A stretch of 64,000 bases of DNA from Pseudomonas knackmussii B13 (GCF_000689415.1 NZ_HG322950.1:2859501-2923500); one strand, 5' to 3'; counted from the stretch's first letter, positions 55,332-64,000 are shown. The notes: generated by a model from the letters alone, not told the origin. Made by a program: numbers and translations.

Positions 55332-56042
55332 CTGCAGCAGAGCTGGACGGAGCTGCTGGAACAGGCCGGGCGCATGTATGGCGAAGGCGTGAATCACTTC
55401 TGGCTGGATCTGCAGTGGTATCTCTGCCAGGCCCTCGGCCGGCTGGGCATTCCCCACGAGGCCTGGGCCGACATCCTCAAGCGCGACCTGGGCATGTTCC
55501 TCGAACGCTTGCCGGGCCTGCAGGAGCTGCGCTGGAGCGATGGCACGCCATTCGCCGACGAAACCACCCTGGAGTGGATCGCCCAGCAGGTCACCGGTAA
55601 CTCGACCACCCCCTGGCTGCCTGCAGTAACGACGGCCGCTCTGGTGGATGACGTGCTGTCGCTGGAGAGCGAAGCCTTGGCCCAGGCCGACAGCGACGGC
55701 GTCGAGGCTGCGCTGGCCTGGCTGGCGTCGCGCCCGGACATCCGTACCGGCCGTCAGCGCTGGCTGCTGCGCCTGCTGATGGCGCGGGTGGCCGAGCAGT
55801 ACGGCAAGGCCGACCTGGCGCTGCACCTGCTGGGTGAACTGGACGCCATCGCGCAGCAGCAAGGACTGGGCGACTGGGAGCCGGAGCTGAGCTTCGAGGT
55901 CAAGGCGCGGCTGCTCAAGCTGCTGCGGCAGAAGGCCCAGCGCAACGATGCCGACAAGGCCGCCCTGGCGCGGCGCATGGACGGATTGCTGGCCTCGCTG
56001 GTGGCGGTCGATCCGGTACGCGCAGCCGTGCTCTGCGGCTGA
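55326..56042 (+). pseudogene. tssA: TssA C-terminal fragment
   Basis: In the second frame the DNA encodes SYLQQSWTELLEQAGRMYGE, GVNHFWLDLQWYLCQALG and the VC_A0119-type TssA C-terminal domain to AVLCG-stop, about 235 residues of a protein normally near 500. The N-terminal ImpA domain is gone. An ATG at 55374 could in principle restart translation. The 5' end coincides with the tssK break, so a single deletion joined tssK to tssA and removed what lay between. In related operons that region holds tssL, hcp, clpV, vgrG and tssM. Confidence 0.82.
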
Positions 56043-56068
56043 TCTTATTTCTCAAGGACATTCCCACT

Positions 56069-57838
56069 GTGAGCATGGACAACCTGACGCTGCGCTATTT
56101 CGATGCCGAGATGCGCTACCTGCGCGAGGCCGGCAAGGAGTTCGCCGAGGCCTTCCCGGACCGTGCGGCGCAACTCAACCTGGACAAGGCCGGCGCCCGC
56201 GACCCCTACGTGGAGCGGCTATTCGAGGGCTTTGCGTTCCTCATGGGGCGGCTGCGCGAGAAACTCGACGACGACCTCCCCGAGCTGACCGAGGGCCTGG
56301 TCAGCCTGCTCTGGCCGCATTACCTGCGGACCATTCCGTCCCTGTCGGTGATCGAGTTGGCGCCGGACTACCGCGAGATGAAGTCCAGCGAAACCCTCGC
56401 CGCCGGCTTCCAGGTGCTCTCGCAGCCCATTGGGCCGGAGCGTACCCGCTGCCACTACAGCACCACGCAGGAGATCACCCTGCATCCGCTCAAGCTCGAC
56501 TCGCTGCAGGTGGCCAGTGAACCGGACGGGCGCTCAGTGCTGCGCCTGCGCTTCAGCTGCGGGTCCTTGTACGACTGGGCCCAGGCCGACCTGTCGCGCC
56601 TGCCGCTGTACCTCAACGCCGACGCGCCGATCGCCTGCGCCTTGCATCAGGCCCTGACCCGCCAGGTGCAGGCGCTCTATGTGCGCACGCCGGGGCAGAC
56701 CGATCGCCAGCCGCTGGACGGCCATTTCGCCGCCAGGGGCTTCGGCGAGGAGGATCGTCTTTGGCCGAAAGGTGACGCCGCCTTCAGCGGATACCAGCTG
56801 TTGCTGGAGTACTTCAGCTTCCGCGAGAAGTTCATGTTCGTGACCCTCTGTGGCCTGGATCGTATTGGCCTGGTCCAGGGCATGACCTGGTTCGAGCTGG
56901 AAGTGGTCCTGGCCGGGCAATGGCCGCATGAGCTCGCGCTCGAGGCCGAGCACCTGCGCCTGCATGCAGTGCCGGTCATCAACCTGTTCCCACTGGAGGC
57001 AGACCCGATGCCTCTGGCGCCGCTGCAGACGGACTACCTGCTGCGCCCCATGCGCCTGCAGGACGGCCATACCGAAATCTATTCGGTGGACAGCGTGACT
57101 TCCTCGAAGAACGGCGAGCAGCTTGCCTACGTGCCCTTCACCAGCTTCCGCCACAAGGGCGGCATGCTGCGCGACGAGGCGCCGGAGCGCTACTTCCACA
57201 CGCGGATGAAGCGTGGCGCCAACGGTATGCACGACACCTGGCTGATCCTCGGTGGCGAGGGTTTCGACAAGGATCGCCTGCACGGCGGCGAGAGCCTGTC
57301 GCTGCGCCTGACCGGGACCAACGGCCAACTGCCGCGCAAGGCCCTGCAGAGCACCCTGCTGGACACCCCGGTGAAGACCACTCAAGTCGGCCTGAAGGTG
57401 CGCAATCTCTGCGCGCCGACGCTGCCGTGCTACCCGCCCAATCGCGATCGCTTCCATTGGCGGGTACTCAGCCACCTGGGCTCGAACTTCCTGCCGATGC
57501 TGGACAACGCCGAGGTGCTGCGCGGCACCCTGGCGCTCTACGACTGGACCGGCGACGAACTCAACCGGCGGCGGCTGGCGGCGATCGTCGACGTACGCCA
57601 CCACCTGATCCAGCGCTTCGAGAAGGGTTTCCTGCTGCGCGGCGTGGACATCGAGGTGACGCTCGACGCCAACGGCTTTGCCGGCGAAGGCGACATCTGC
57701 CTGTTCGGCGAGATGCTCAACCGCTTCTTCGCGCTGTATGCCGACATCCACCTGTTCAACCAGCTGACGCTGATCCTGCAACCTTCCGGAAAGAGCCTGC
57801 GATGGAACGAGAACCACAGCCAGCGGATTCCCGGCTGA
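56069..57838 (+). CDS. tssF: TssF, T6SS baseplate subunit
   Basis: A 589-residue VasA/ImpG-family protein. It starts MSMDNLTLRYFDAEMRYLRE and has GKEFAEAFPDRAAQLNLDKAG and RLREKLDDDLPELTEGLVSLLWPHY, the conserved N-terminal block. It starts at GTG with AAGGA ten bases upstream; an ATG two codons later is possible. It overlaps tssG by 37 bp. Together with TssG it forms the wedge of the T6SS baseplate. Intact. Confidence 0.95.
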   Translation: MSMDNLTLRYFDAEMRYLREAGKEFAEAFPDRAAQLNLDKAGARDPYVERLFEGFAFLMGRLREKLDDDLPELTEGLVSLLWPHYLRTIPSLSVIELAPDYREMKSSETLAAGFQVLSQPIGPERTRCHYSTTQEITLHPLKLDSLQVASEPDGRSVLRLRFSCGSLYDWAQADLSRLPLYLNADAPIACALHQALTRQVQALYVRTPGQTDRQPLDGHFAARGFGEEDRLWPKGDAAFSGYQLLLEYFSFREKFMFVTLCGLDRIGLVQGMTWFELEVVLAGQWPHELALEAEHLRLHAVPVINLFPLEADPMPLAPLQTDYLLRPMRLQDGHTEIYSVDSVTSSKNGEQLAYVPFTSFRHKGGMLRDEAPERYFHTRMKRGANGMHDTWLILGGEGFDKDRLHGGESLSLRLTGTNGQLPRKALQSTLLDTPVKTTQVGLKVRNLCAPTLPCYPPNRDRFHWRVLSHLGSNFLPMLDNAEVLRGTLALYDWTGDELNRRRLAAIVDVRHHLIQRFEKGFLLRGVDIEVTLDANGFAGEGDICLFGEMLNRFFALYADIHLFNQLTLILQPSGKSLRWNENHSQRIPG

Positions 57839-58893
57839 ACGCCAGCGGGCTGCTGGAAGCCCTCGGCGGGCGCGTCGCCGAAGCCAACCTGTACCGCTTC
57901 TGCCAGTTGCTGGAAGCCGCCGCGCCGGACAACCCGCCGCTGGGCAGCACCAGTCGCCCTGCCGATGACCTGGTGCGCTTCCGTCCGCATCCGGGCATGG
58001 GTTTCCCGGCCGGAGAGCTGAAGGCCATCGAGTGGGACGAGGAGCATCCGGAGCGCCCGCCGACAGTGCGTACGCAACTGCTCGGGCTGTACGGCGTGGA
58101 CTCGCCGATGCCGACCGCCTACCTCGACGACATCGCCCAGCGCAGGGAAGGGCACGAGGCGCTGGAAGCCTTCCTCGACCTGTTCAACCACCGGATCTTC
58201 ACGCAGTTCTACCGCATCTGGCGCAAGTACTCGTACCCGGCGAGCTTCAGGGCGGGCGGGGCGGATGACACCTCGCAGTGCCTGCTCGGGCTGATCGGCC
58301 TGGGCATCCCCGGGACGGCCGAGCACATCGCCACGCCGGTGTCGCGCTTCCTTGCGTTGCTGAGCGTGATGCGCCTGCCGACCCGCAATGCCGAAGGCAT
58401 AGGGGCGCTGGTGAGGCTGCTCGCACCGGCCACGCAGGCCCGGGTGAAACCCCATTGGCCGCGCAAGGTGCCGCTGGATCAGCCGGCCAGTCTCTCGCGC
58501 GAAACCCCGGTTTGCCTCGCCCAGGGAACGCCGCTTGGCGCCCTGGGGGCGGATGCCAACAGCCAGCTTCGCCTCGAACTGCACACTGATGACTTCCGCG
58601 AGGCGCAAGGCTGGCTGCCCGGCGGGCAGTTGCACAGCGACCTGCTGGTGCTGCTGCGCGTGTACCTGGGCTGGCGATGCATGGCCAGCCTGCACCTGTC
58701 GCTGCCGTTGTCGTGCGTGCCACGCCCCACGCTGGGCGAGCCGGCGCTGCTGCTGGGCATGACTGCCGTGCTGCGGCCGGACGACAGCGCCGCGCCGGAA
58801 GAAGCCTGCATAGAGATCAACCTGGGCTGCTATCGCGGCCTGACCGAAAACCCGAGAACCAGGAACACCGAATATGTCGCTTACCGCTTCTAG
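57802..58893 (+). CDS. tssG: TssG, T6SS baseplate subunit
   Basis: A 363-residue VasB/ImpH-family protein. Diagnostic parts are NLYRFCQLLEAAAPDNPPLG, VRFRPHPGMGFPAGEL and LLGLYGVDSPMPTAYLDDI. The ATG inside the end of tssF is used (MEREPQPADSRLNASG); the frame is open upstream but reads tssF out of frame. It overlaps tssJ by 20 bp. Intact. Confidence 0.94.
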   Translation: MEREPQPADSRLNASGLLEALGGRVAEANLYRFCQLLEAAAPDNPPLGSTSRPADDLVRFRPHPGMGFPAGELKAIEWDEEHPERPPTVRTQLLGLYGVDSPMPTAYLDDIAQRREGHEALEAFLDLFNHRIFTQFYRIWRKYSYPASFRAGGADDTSQCLLGLIGLGIPGTAEHIATPVSRFLALLSVMRLPTRNAEGIGALVRLLAPATQARVKPHWPRKVPLDQPASLSRETPVCLAQGTPLGALGADANSQLRLELHTDDFREAQGWLPGGQLHSDLLVLLRVYLGWRCMASLHLSLPLSCVPRPTLGEPALLLGMTAVLRPDDSAAPEEACIEINLGCYRGLTENPRTRNTEYVAYRF

Positions 58894-59413
58894 ATCATTG
58901 CTGGCCCTGGCCGCGCTCGGCCTTTTGCTGAGCGGCTGCGGACTGACGCAGCGCGTGGCGGATGGCACCAGCTCCTTCGCCCATGGCCTGTTCTACAAGC
59001 AGGTGAAGGTCCTGCACCTGGACTTCAGCGCCCGCACCGCGCTGAACACAGATACCCGCGACATGTCGGCGCTGTCGGTATCGACACTGTTGCGCGTCTA
59101 CCAGTTGCGCGACCGCAAGGCCCTGGACAAGGCCGCCTACCAGGACCTGCTGCGCGATGCCGATGGCGTCCTGGCTGAAGACCTGCTGGACCAGCAGGCG
59201 GTGCTGGTGAAGCCGGGCGAGGGGGCGCAGTTCAACGTGCCGCTGGCCGCCGAAGCGCAGTTCGTCGCCGTGGTCGGGCTGTTTCGCTCGCCGGAGGCGG
59301 CGCAGGGCAACTGGCGCCTGGTCCTCGCCCGCGAGGAACTGGACCCTGACCTTCCGCGGACGCTCGAACTCGGTGACAGCGCCCTGACCCTCTTGCCGAT
59401 GCAGGAGGATTGA
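58874..59413 (+). CDS. tssJ: TssJ, T6SS outer-membrane lipoprotein
   Basis: A 179-residue lipoprotein with signal peptide and lipobox LLSGC (Cys22). A transthyretin-like beta domain follows (LRVYQLRDRKALDKAAYQDL, VLVKPGEGAQFNVPLAAEAQ, FVAVVGLFRSP), which binds TssM in complete systems. Here tssL and tssM are absent from the locus. The stop overlaps the tssE upstream region. Intact. Confidence 0.9.
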   Translation: MSLTASRSLLALAALGLLLSGCGLTQRVADGTSSFAHGLFYKQVKVLHLDFSARTALNTDTRDMSALSVSTLLRVYQLRDRKALDKAAYQDLLRDADGVLAEDLLDQQAVLVKPGEGAQFNVPLAAEAQFVAVVGLFRSPEAAQGNWRLVLAREELDPDLPRTLELGDSALTLLPMQED

Positions 59414-59418
59414 CGCCG

Positions 59419-59856
59419 ATGGGCGAGCAGAACCCTTCGCTCTACGAACTGTTGCTGCAGAACTTCAGCGGCGAGTTGGACCTGCACCGCGTGCGCGAGG
59501 AGGACCAGCCGATCCTCTCGGTGCTGGACAACCTGCAGCGCATCCTCAATGGCCGCGCTGGCACGCTCGCCCATCTGCCCGACCTTGGCCTGCCGGACAT
59601 GAGCCACATCCTCCAGGGCTTGCCCGGCACCGCCCACGGGCTGATCGAAACCATGCGCACGACGCTGCTCAAGTACGAGCCGCGCCTGGCGTCGGTGCAC
59701 ATCGAACTGCTGCCGCAGCAGCGCCCCGGGCATCTTGAATATGCCCTGAATGTGGAGCTGCGCGGCGGAGCCCGAGCAACCTTCGGCACCACGCTCGCAC
59801 CCGAAGGCAAGGTGCTTCTGCGTCACCTGAAGCGCATGAATTACCTCTCGCAATGA
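59419..59856 (+). CDS. tssE: TssE, gp25-like T6SS baseplate protein
   Basis: A 145-residue protein with the gp25/lysozyme-like fold. PSLYELLLQNF, the conserved E-x-x-I/V-x-x-N-L block near ILSVLDNLQRILNGRAGTL, LPDMSHILQGLPG and the late YEPRLASVHIELLP are typical. ATG 59419 has AGGAGG ten bases upstream; a TTG three codons earlier is less likely. It completes the tssF-G-J-E order found in this type of T6SS cluster. Confidence 0.92.
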   Translation: MGEQNPSLYELLLQNFSGELDLHRVREEDQPILSVLDNLQRILNGRAGTLAHLPDLGLPDMSHILQGLPGTAHGLIETMRTTLLKYEPRLASVHIELLPQQRPGHLEYALNVELRGGARATFGTTLAPEGKVLLRHLKRMNYLSQ

Positions 59857-59890
59857 AGCGCCAAATCTCACCCCGCGAAGGAGGGCGCCC

Positions 59891-60634
59891 ATGAGCCTGC
59901 CCGAGTCGAACCTGCAAATTGGCGGCGATCCGCGTGGCCTTGCTGCCTGCATTGCGCTGCGCGCCGAGCTGGGAAAGTTGAGCCATCCGGCCCGCCCGGA
60001 CCTGGATTGGCCGCAGGTCGAGCAGCTGAGCCTGGCGCTGTTCAAGGAGAACGGCGTGGAGCTGCAGTCGGCGACCGCCTATGCCTTGGCCCGGACATAT
60101 CTGCATGGCCTGGCCGGACTGGAGGAGGGACTGGCGCTGATCCGCGCTCAATTGCAGACGGACTGGCCTCGCTTCTGGCCACCAGCCCTGCCGGCGCGGC
60201 TGGAAATCCTCGCCTGGCTGTTCAGTCACTTGCAGCCCCGGTTGCGACGGATCGACGGTACGCAGGCCGATCTGTCGTCGCTCAAGCGCATACAGGGCGA
60301 TCTGCAGGCGCTGGACGCCGTCCTGGAGCGCGAGGTGGCGCTGCCGCTGCACCCGCTCCAGGCGTTGCAGGCGCAGCTCGAACGCCTGGTCGTTCGCCTG
60401 GAGCGGGAACGCGATCGCCTTGAGGCGCCTGCAGTACCTGCAACGCCTGACGTGGAGATCAGCGAGCGGCAGCCCGATGTGCCGGCCGCTTATCAGCGGC
60501 TGGTCTACGTGGTCCAGGCACCAGCTCCCTCTGAGCCGGTGGCGGTCGCTCCGCGCTGGGCCAGGCCTGTGAAGGTCGGCGGCTTGCTGGCTCTCGCAGG
60601 GCTGCTTGTCGCGTTGCATTGGTACCTGGGCTAA
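59891..60634 (+). CDS. VasL/ImpA-N-type T6SS-associated membrane protein
   Basis: A 247-residue protein. Residues 20-120 resemble the ImpA N-terminal domain of TssA/VasL proteins (KLSHPARPDLDWPQVEQLSL, TAYALARTYLHGLAGLEEGL). A coiled coil near 135-180 and a C-terminal transmembrane helix (VKVGGLLALAGLLVALHWYLG) follow, so it is tail-anchored. It starts at ATG behind AGGAGGG. Such TssA-like proteins cap or anchor the sheath in some systems. With tssA truncated here it is the only intact ImpA-domain gene of the locus. Shorter than typical VasL. Confidence 0.72.
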   Translation: MSLPESNLQIGGDPRGLAACIALRAELGKLSHPARPDLDWPQVEQLSLALFKENGVELQSATAYALARTYLHGLAGLEEGLALIRAQLQTDWPRFWPPALPARLEILAWLFSHLQPRLRRIDGTQADLSSLKRIQGDLQALDAVLEREVALPLHPLQALQAQLERLVVRLERERDRLEAPAVPATPDVEISERQPDVPAAYQRLVYVVQAPAPSEPVAVAPRWARPVKVGGLLALAGLLVALHWYLG

Positions 60635-60715
60635 CGGAGACGCGGGCAAGTCCGCGCCGATGGTCTAGTGTTCCCGGACATCGCCGTCATGCCGGGCACT
60701 CCTGGGAGAAATGCC

Positions 60716-61105
60716 GTGACCACGCAAAAACGCACGCCGACCGAAGAAGCTACAAGGCACATCGATGCACGCATCGCCGAACTTGCCGACTGGCGCGGCG
60801 AGCGGCTTGCCTACGTCCGCGCGCTCATCCGTCAGGCCGATCCCGAGGTGGTGGAGGAGTGGAAGTGGCAGGTGCCGGTGTGGTCCCACGGCGGCATCCT
60901 GTGCACCGGGGAAACCTACAAGCAGGTAGTGAAGCTGACCTTCGCCAAGGGCGCGGCGCTCGAAGACCCTGCGGGCCTGTTCAACGCCAGCCTGGAGGGT
61001 AATACCCGCCGCGCCATCGATATTCGCGTCGACGATACGCTCGACGAGACCGCGTTCAAGGCGCTGATCCGTTCGGCGGTGGCGCTCAATACCTCAGGCA
61101 GCTAA
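60716..61105 (+). CDS. DUF1801 domain protein
   Basis: A 129-residue cytosolic protein. RGERLAYVRALIRQADPEVVEEWKWQVPVWSHGGILC and the later KLTFAKGAALEDPAGLFNASLEG match the DUF1801 (YdhG-like) fold, whose function is unknown. GTG 60716 is chosen because GGGAG lies seven bases upstream and the domain begins soon after; another GTG at 60668 would add 16 residues. It is convergent with arsJ and probably not part of the T6SS operon. Confidence 0.8.
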   Translation: MTTQKRTPTEEATRHIDARIAELADWRGERLAYVRALIRQADPEVVEEWKWQVPVWSHGGILCTGETYKQVVKLTFAKGAALEDPAGLFNASLEGNTRRAIDIRVDDTLDETAFKALIRSAVALNTSGS

Positions 61106-61160
61106 GGCGAGGGTGGCAAAACCCGCTCCTTGAGCAGGCTCCGTATCGCGCCATCACCGC

Positions 61161-62393
61161 TTAGCGCGGACTCGCGGCAACCGCCGCGTGCCGGGGCAGG
61201 GCGGTCGAGATGAGCGCGGCCAGCAGGACGAAAGCTGCCGATATCCAGAGACAGGCGTTCAGGCCATAGGCCTGGAAAACCGCGCCGGAAAGCACGGTGC
61301 CGATCAACCGTCCCATGGCGTTGGACATGTAGTAGAAGCCCACGTCCAGCGACACGCCGTCCTCCTTGGCGTAGGAGACGATCAGATAGCTGTGCAGCGA
61401 GGAATTCACCGCGAAGAGCGCCCCGAACAATAACAGCCCGCCCAGAAGCACCCCTTCCGACGCCGGGTATATCGCCAGACCGCTGGCCATCGCCGCCGGC
61501 AGCACGGCCAGCGGCAGCGCCCAGGCGAGGGCGGCGCGGCCGTCGGGGACATGGCCGCGGCGCTTGCCGGTCAGGGCCGGGGCGAAGGACTGGACGATGC
61601 CGTAGCCGATCACCCAGGCGGCGAGGAAGCCGCCGACCAGCCAGAAGCTCCAGCCGAAGGTTTCGCTCAGGTAGACGGGCAGGGCGACCACGAACCACAC
61701 GTCGCGGGCGCCGAAGAGGAACATCCGTGCCGCCGAGAGGATGTTTATCGCCCGGCTCTTGGAGAGCATGTCGCGGAACTTGGGCTTGGCCTTGGCCTTG
61801 CCCAGGTCCTTCTTTAGCGACAGCAGGCTGCCGACCCAGACCAGGCCCAACACCAGGGCCATCACCAGGAGCGCGCCCCTGAAGTCGAACAGCGCCAGCA
61901 GCGCGCCACCGAGGAAGAAGCCCACGCCCTTGAGCGCGTTCTTCGAGCCGGTGAGGATCGCCACCCACTGGTAGAGCTTGCCTTGCTGGGCGTCGGGCAC
62001 CAGGAGCTTGATCGAGCTCTTGGCGCTCATCTTGTTGAGGTCCTTGGCGATGCCCGACAGGGCCTGTGCGCCCATCACCCAGGGGATGCTCAGCCAGGCG
62101 GCCGGAACCGCGAGCATCAGCAACGCCACCACCTGCATGGCGAGGCCGATGTTCATGGTGCGGTTCAGGCCGATGTGCGCGCCGAGATAGCCGCCCACCA
62201 GGTTGGTGACGACGCCGAAGAACTCGTAGAACACGAACAGCGTGGCGATCTGCAGGGGCGAATACCCCAGCGAATGGAAATGCAGCACCACCAGCATGCG
62301 CAAGGCGCCATCGGTGAGCGTGAATGTCCAGTAGTTGGCCGTCACCAGCAGGTACTGGCGGACTTCCGGGGCCAGCGACGAGAGCGCCTTCAT
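61161..62393 (-). CDS. arsJ: ArsJ, organoarsenical MFS exporter
   Basis: A 410-residue major facilitator protein with twelve membrane helices. It starts MKALSSLAPEVRQYLLVTANYWTFTL, and the block SGIAKDLNKMSAKSSIKLLVP is characteristic of ArsJ. ArsJ exports 1-arseno-3-phosphoglycerate made by the partner GAPDH, a route of arsenate resistance known from Pseudomonas. The ATG at 62393 has a purine-rich site and leaves 17 bp to the GAPDH stop. Gene order acr3-gapdh-arsJ supports the assignment. Confidence 0.92.
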   Translation of the reverse strand: MKALSSLAPEVRQYLLVTANYWTFTLTDGALRMLVVLHFHSLGYSPLQIATLFVFYEFFGVVTNLVGGYLGAHIGLNRTMNIGLAMQVVALLMLAVPAAWLSIPWVMGAQALSGIAKDLNKMSAKSSIKLLVPDAQQGKLYQWVAILTGSKNALKGVGFFLGGALLALFDFRGALLVMALVLGLVWVGSLLSLKKDLGKAKAKPKFRDMLSKSRAINILSAARMFLFGARDVWFVVALPVYLSETFGWSFWLVGGFLAAWVIGYGIVQSFAPALTGKRRGHVPDGRAALAWALPLAVLPAAMASGLAIYPASEGVLLGGLLLFGALFAVNSSLHSYLIVSYAKEDGVSLDVGFYYMSNAMGRLIGTVLSGAVFQAYGLNACLWISAAFVLLAALISTALPRHAAVAASPR

Positions 62394-62410
62394 GTTCGTG
62401 TCCTGCTCCC

Positions 62411-63415
62411 TCAACCGGCCAGGCCGACCATTTTCGCCAGCTCGACGGTGCGGTTGGCGTAGCCCCACTCGTTGTCGTACCAGGCGTAGAGCTTCACCTG
62501 GGTGCCATTGACGACCATGGTCGAGAGCGCGTCGATGATCGAGGAGCGCGGGTCGGTGCGATAGTCGATCGACACCAGCGGACGTTCCTCGTAGCCAAGG
62601 ATGTCTTTCAGCTCGTTTTCGGCGGCGTGCTTGAGCAGGCGGTTGACCTCTTCGACGCTGGTTTCCCGCTCGACCTCGAACACACAGTCGGTCAGCGAGG
62701 CATTGGCCAGCGGAACGCGGACGGCGTGGCCGTTAAGGCGGCCGCGCAGCTCGGGGAAGATTTCCGCGATGGCGGTGGCCGAGCCGGTGGTGGTGGGGAT
62801 CAGGCTCATGCCCGAGGCCCGGGCGCGGCGCAGGTCCTTGTGCGGCTGGTCGAGGATGCTCTGGGTGTTGGTCAGGTCGTGGATGGTGGTGATCGAGCCG
62901 TGGCGGATGCCGAGGTTCTCGTGGATGACCTTGACCACCGGCGCCAGGCAGTTGGTGGTACAGGAGGCTGCGGTGACGATACGGTGCTGCGCCGGATCGA
63001 ACAGATGCTGGTTTACCCCCATGACGACGTTCAGCGCGCCTTTTTCTTTGACCGGAGCACTGACCACGACGCGCTTCACGCCCTGGTCCAGGTAGGCCTG
63101 GAGCACGGCGACGGTCTTCATCTTGCCGCTGGCCTCGATCACCAGGTCGCAGTCCGACCAGTCGGTGTCGGCGATGGCCTTGTTGGCGGTGACCGCGATG
63201 CGCTTGCCGTCGATGAGCACGGAGTCGCCGTCGGCGCTCGCCTCGTGGTGCCAGCGGCCGTGAACCGAGTCGAAGTTGATCAGGTGGGCGTGGGTCGCGG
63301 CATCGCCGGCCGGGTCGTTGATCCGTACGAATTCCAGTTCCGGCCAGTCCCAGGCCGCGCGCAGCGCCAGGCGACCGATACGTCCGAATCCGTTGATACC
63401 TACTTTGATGGTCAT
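62411..63415 (-). CDS. ArsJ-associated glyceraldehyde-3-phosphate dehydrogenase
   Basis: A 334-residue GAPDH. The Rossmann motif INGFGRIGRLALR, catalytic Cys152 in TAASCTTNCLAP, the histidine in HDLTNTQ and the C-terminal WYDNEWGYANR are all present, so it is active-looking. In ars operons this enzyme uses arsenate in place of phosphate and gives 1-arseno-3-phosphoglycerate, which ArsJ expels before it hydrolyses. It need not be the glycolytic Gap. The paralogue is told from the housekeeping one by its neighbours arsJ and acr3. Confidence 0.93.
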   Translation of the reverse strand: MTIKVGINGFGRIGRLALRAAWDWPELEFVRINDPAGDAATHAHLINFDSVHGRWHHEASADGDSVLIDGKRIAVTANKAIADTDWSDCDLVIEASGKMKTVAVLQAYLDQGVKRVVVSAPVKEKGALNVVMGVNQHLFDPAQHRIVTAASCTTNCLAPVVKVIHENLGIRHGSITTIHDLTNTQSILDQPHKDLRRARASGMSLIPTTTGSATAIAEIFPELRGRLNGHAVRVPLANASLTDCVFEVERETSVEEVNRLLKHAAENELKDILGYEERPLVSIDYRTDPRSSIIDALSTMVVNGTQVKLYAWYDNEWGYANRTVELAKMVGLAG

Positions 63416-63520
63416 GCTCGTGTTCTCTGATGCGGTAAACGAGTGGTCGACATTGGGTTGTCGTGTTGGAGGCGTGCCTTCAAGGCCGAAGCTTGGCTGG
63501 GAATGCTGGCGGTCACGACT

Positions 63521-64000
63521 TCATTCCTGCGAAAGCGAGCCGGCGGCCGGGTCGAACCAGCGGCGCTTGAGCCAGCCGGCAACACCGACCAGCGTGATCA
63601 GGACGGGCACTTCCACCAGCGGCCCGATCACGGTGGCGAAGGCGACCGGCGAGGCGAGGCCGAAGGTGGCGATGGCCACGGCGATGGCGAGCTCGAAGTT
63701 GTTGCTTGCGGCGGTGAATGCCAGCGCGGTGGTGCGCGGGTAGTCCGCCTCCAGCACCCTGCCCATCCAGAAACTGATGAAGAACATCACCACGAAGTAG
63801 ATCGTCAGCGGGAGCGCGATGCGCAGCACATCCAGCGGCAGTTCCAGCACCCGGTCGCCCTTGAGGCTGAACATGGCGACGATGGTCAGCAGCAGCGCCA
63901 CCAGCGTCAGCGGGCTGATCCGCGGGATGAAGCGCTCCTGGTACCACTGGGCGCCCTTGCGCTTGATCAGCAGCTTGCGGGTCAGGAAACCGGCCAGGAA
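63521..64000 (-). CDS. Acr3-type arsenite exporter, N-terminus beyond window edge
   Basis: The last 159 residues of an Acr3/BART-family permease are visible, ending at the TGA at 63521. They include KLLIKRKGAQWYQERFIPR, ISPLTLVALLLTIVAMFSLKG, FTAASNNFELAIAVAIATFG and VIGPLVEVPVLITLV; the N-E pair in TAASNNFELA is a family hallmark. It exports arsenite or antimonite at the inner membrane. It is the upstream member of the acr3-gapdh-arsJ group; a 105-bp gap separates it from gapdh. Confidence 0.9.
   Translation of the reverse strand, partial: FLAGFLTRKLLIKRKGAQWYQERFIPRISPLTLVALLLTIVAMFSLKGDRVLELPLDVLRIALPLTIYFVVMFFISFWMGRVLEADYPRTTALAFTAASNNFELAIAVAIATFGLASPVAFATVIGPLVEVPVLITLVGVAGWLKRRWFDPAAGSLSQE

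Overview
The window is chromosomal DNA of a high-GC Pseudomonas, most like the P. aeruginosa / P. nitroreducens / P. citronellolis side of the genus. The evidence is the gene content and order of the ethanol-oxidation (exa/ped, pqq, erc) island, codon use with strong G/C third positions, Pseudomonas-type REP/REPIN repeats, and an aceEF pair with P. aeruginosa-like proteins.

Layout. (1) 1-6869, minus strand: an exopolysaccharide operon reading from a sugar-phosphate transferase through a P-loop ATPase, Wza-like exporter, Wzz/GumC-like chain-length protein, GT4, Wzy/ligase and GT2 (cut by the window edge). (2) 7775-10524: a GNAT-like protein, then a complete IS481-family insertion sequence (8676-9938, 10-bp target duplication) sitting in a repeat-rich stretch. 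(3) 10525-15126, minus: aceF-aceE (pyruvate dehydrogenase E2 and E1); aceF carries a tandem lipoyl-domain duplication and a one-base frame break as sequenced. (4) 15336-20798: a KfrA-like coiled-coil DNA-binding protein, an extra FtsH protease, two phosphoribosyltransferases, an alpha/beta hydrolase and a YbaK-like deacylase. (5) 21096-50698: the PQQ-dependent alcohol oxidation island: pqqF, a porin, nosP-nahK, erbR with an EamA permease, a PQQ-associated rhodanese-like protein, an ABC exporter, a beta-propeller and a substrate-binding protein, cytochrome c550, pedG, a SoxYZ-like protein, a metallohydrolase, a PedH-type quinoprotein ADH, exaC, pqqABCDE, pqqH, ercA and ercS. (6) 52321-60634: a type VI secretion locus (tssB, C, K', 'A, F, G, J, E and a VasL-like gene) that has lost its middle by an internal deletion. 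(7) 60716-64000: a DUF1801 protein and, on the minus strand, acr3 (partial)-gapdh-arsJ for arsenical export.

How the genes work together. In region 5, ErcS, NahK and ErbR are the signalling layer. PqqA-E with peptidases PqqF and PqqH make the cofactor. The quinoprotein ADH oxidises alcohols in the periplasm and hands electrons to cytochrome c550, and ExaC oxidises the aldehyde. Six copies of a short box (TACCAAR-N2-AGTAG-like) lie 65-110 bp upstream of the transcription units of this island and look like the binding site of its shared activator.

Main oddities: the tssK/tssA deletion scar, the aceF frameshift inside a 306-bp direct repeat, a 2-bp duplication that trims the C-terminus of ExaC, a lanthanide-type (Asp-x-Asp) active site in the only quinoprotein ADH of the island, and an ATPase without its Walker A lysine in the polysaccharide operon.
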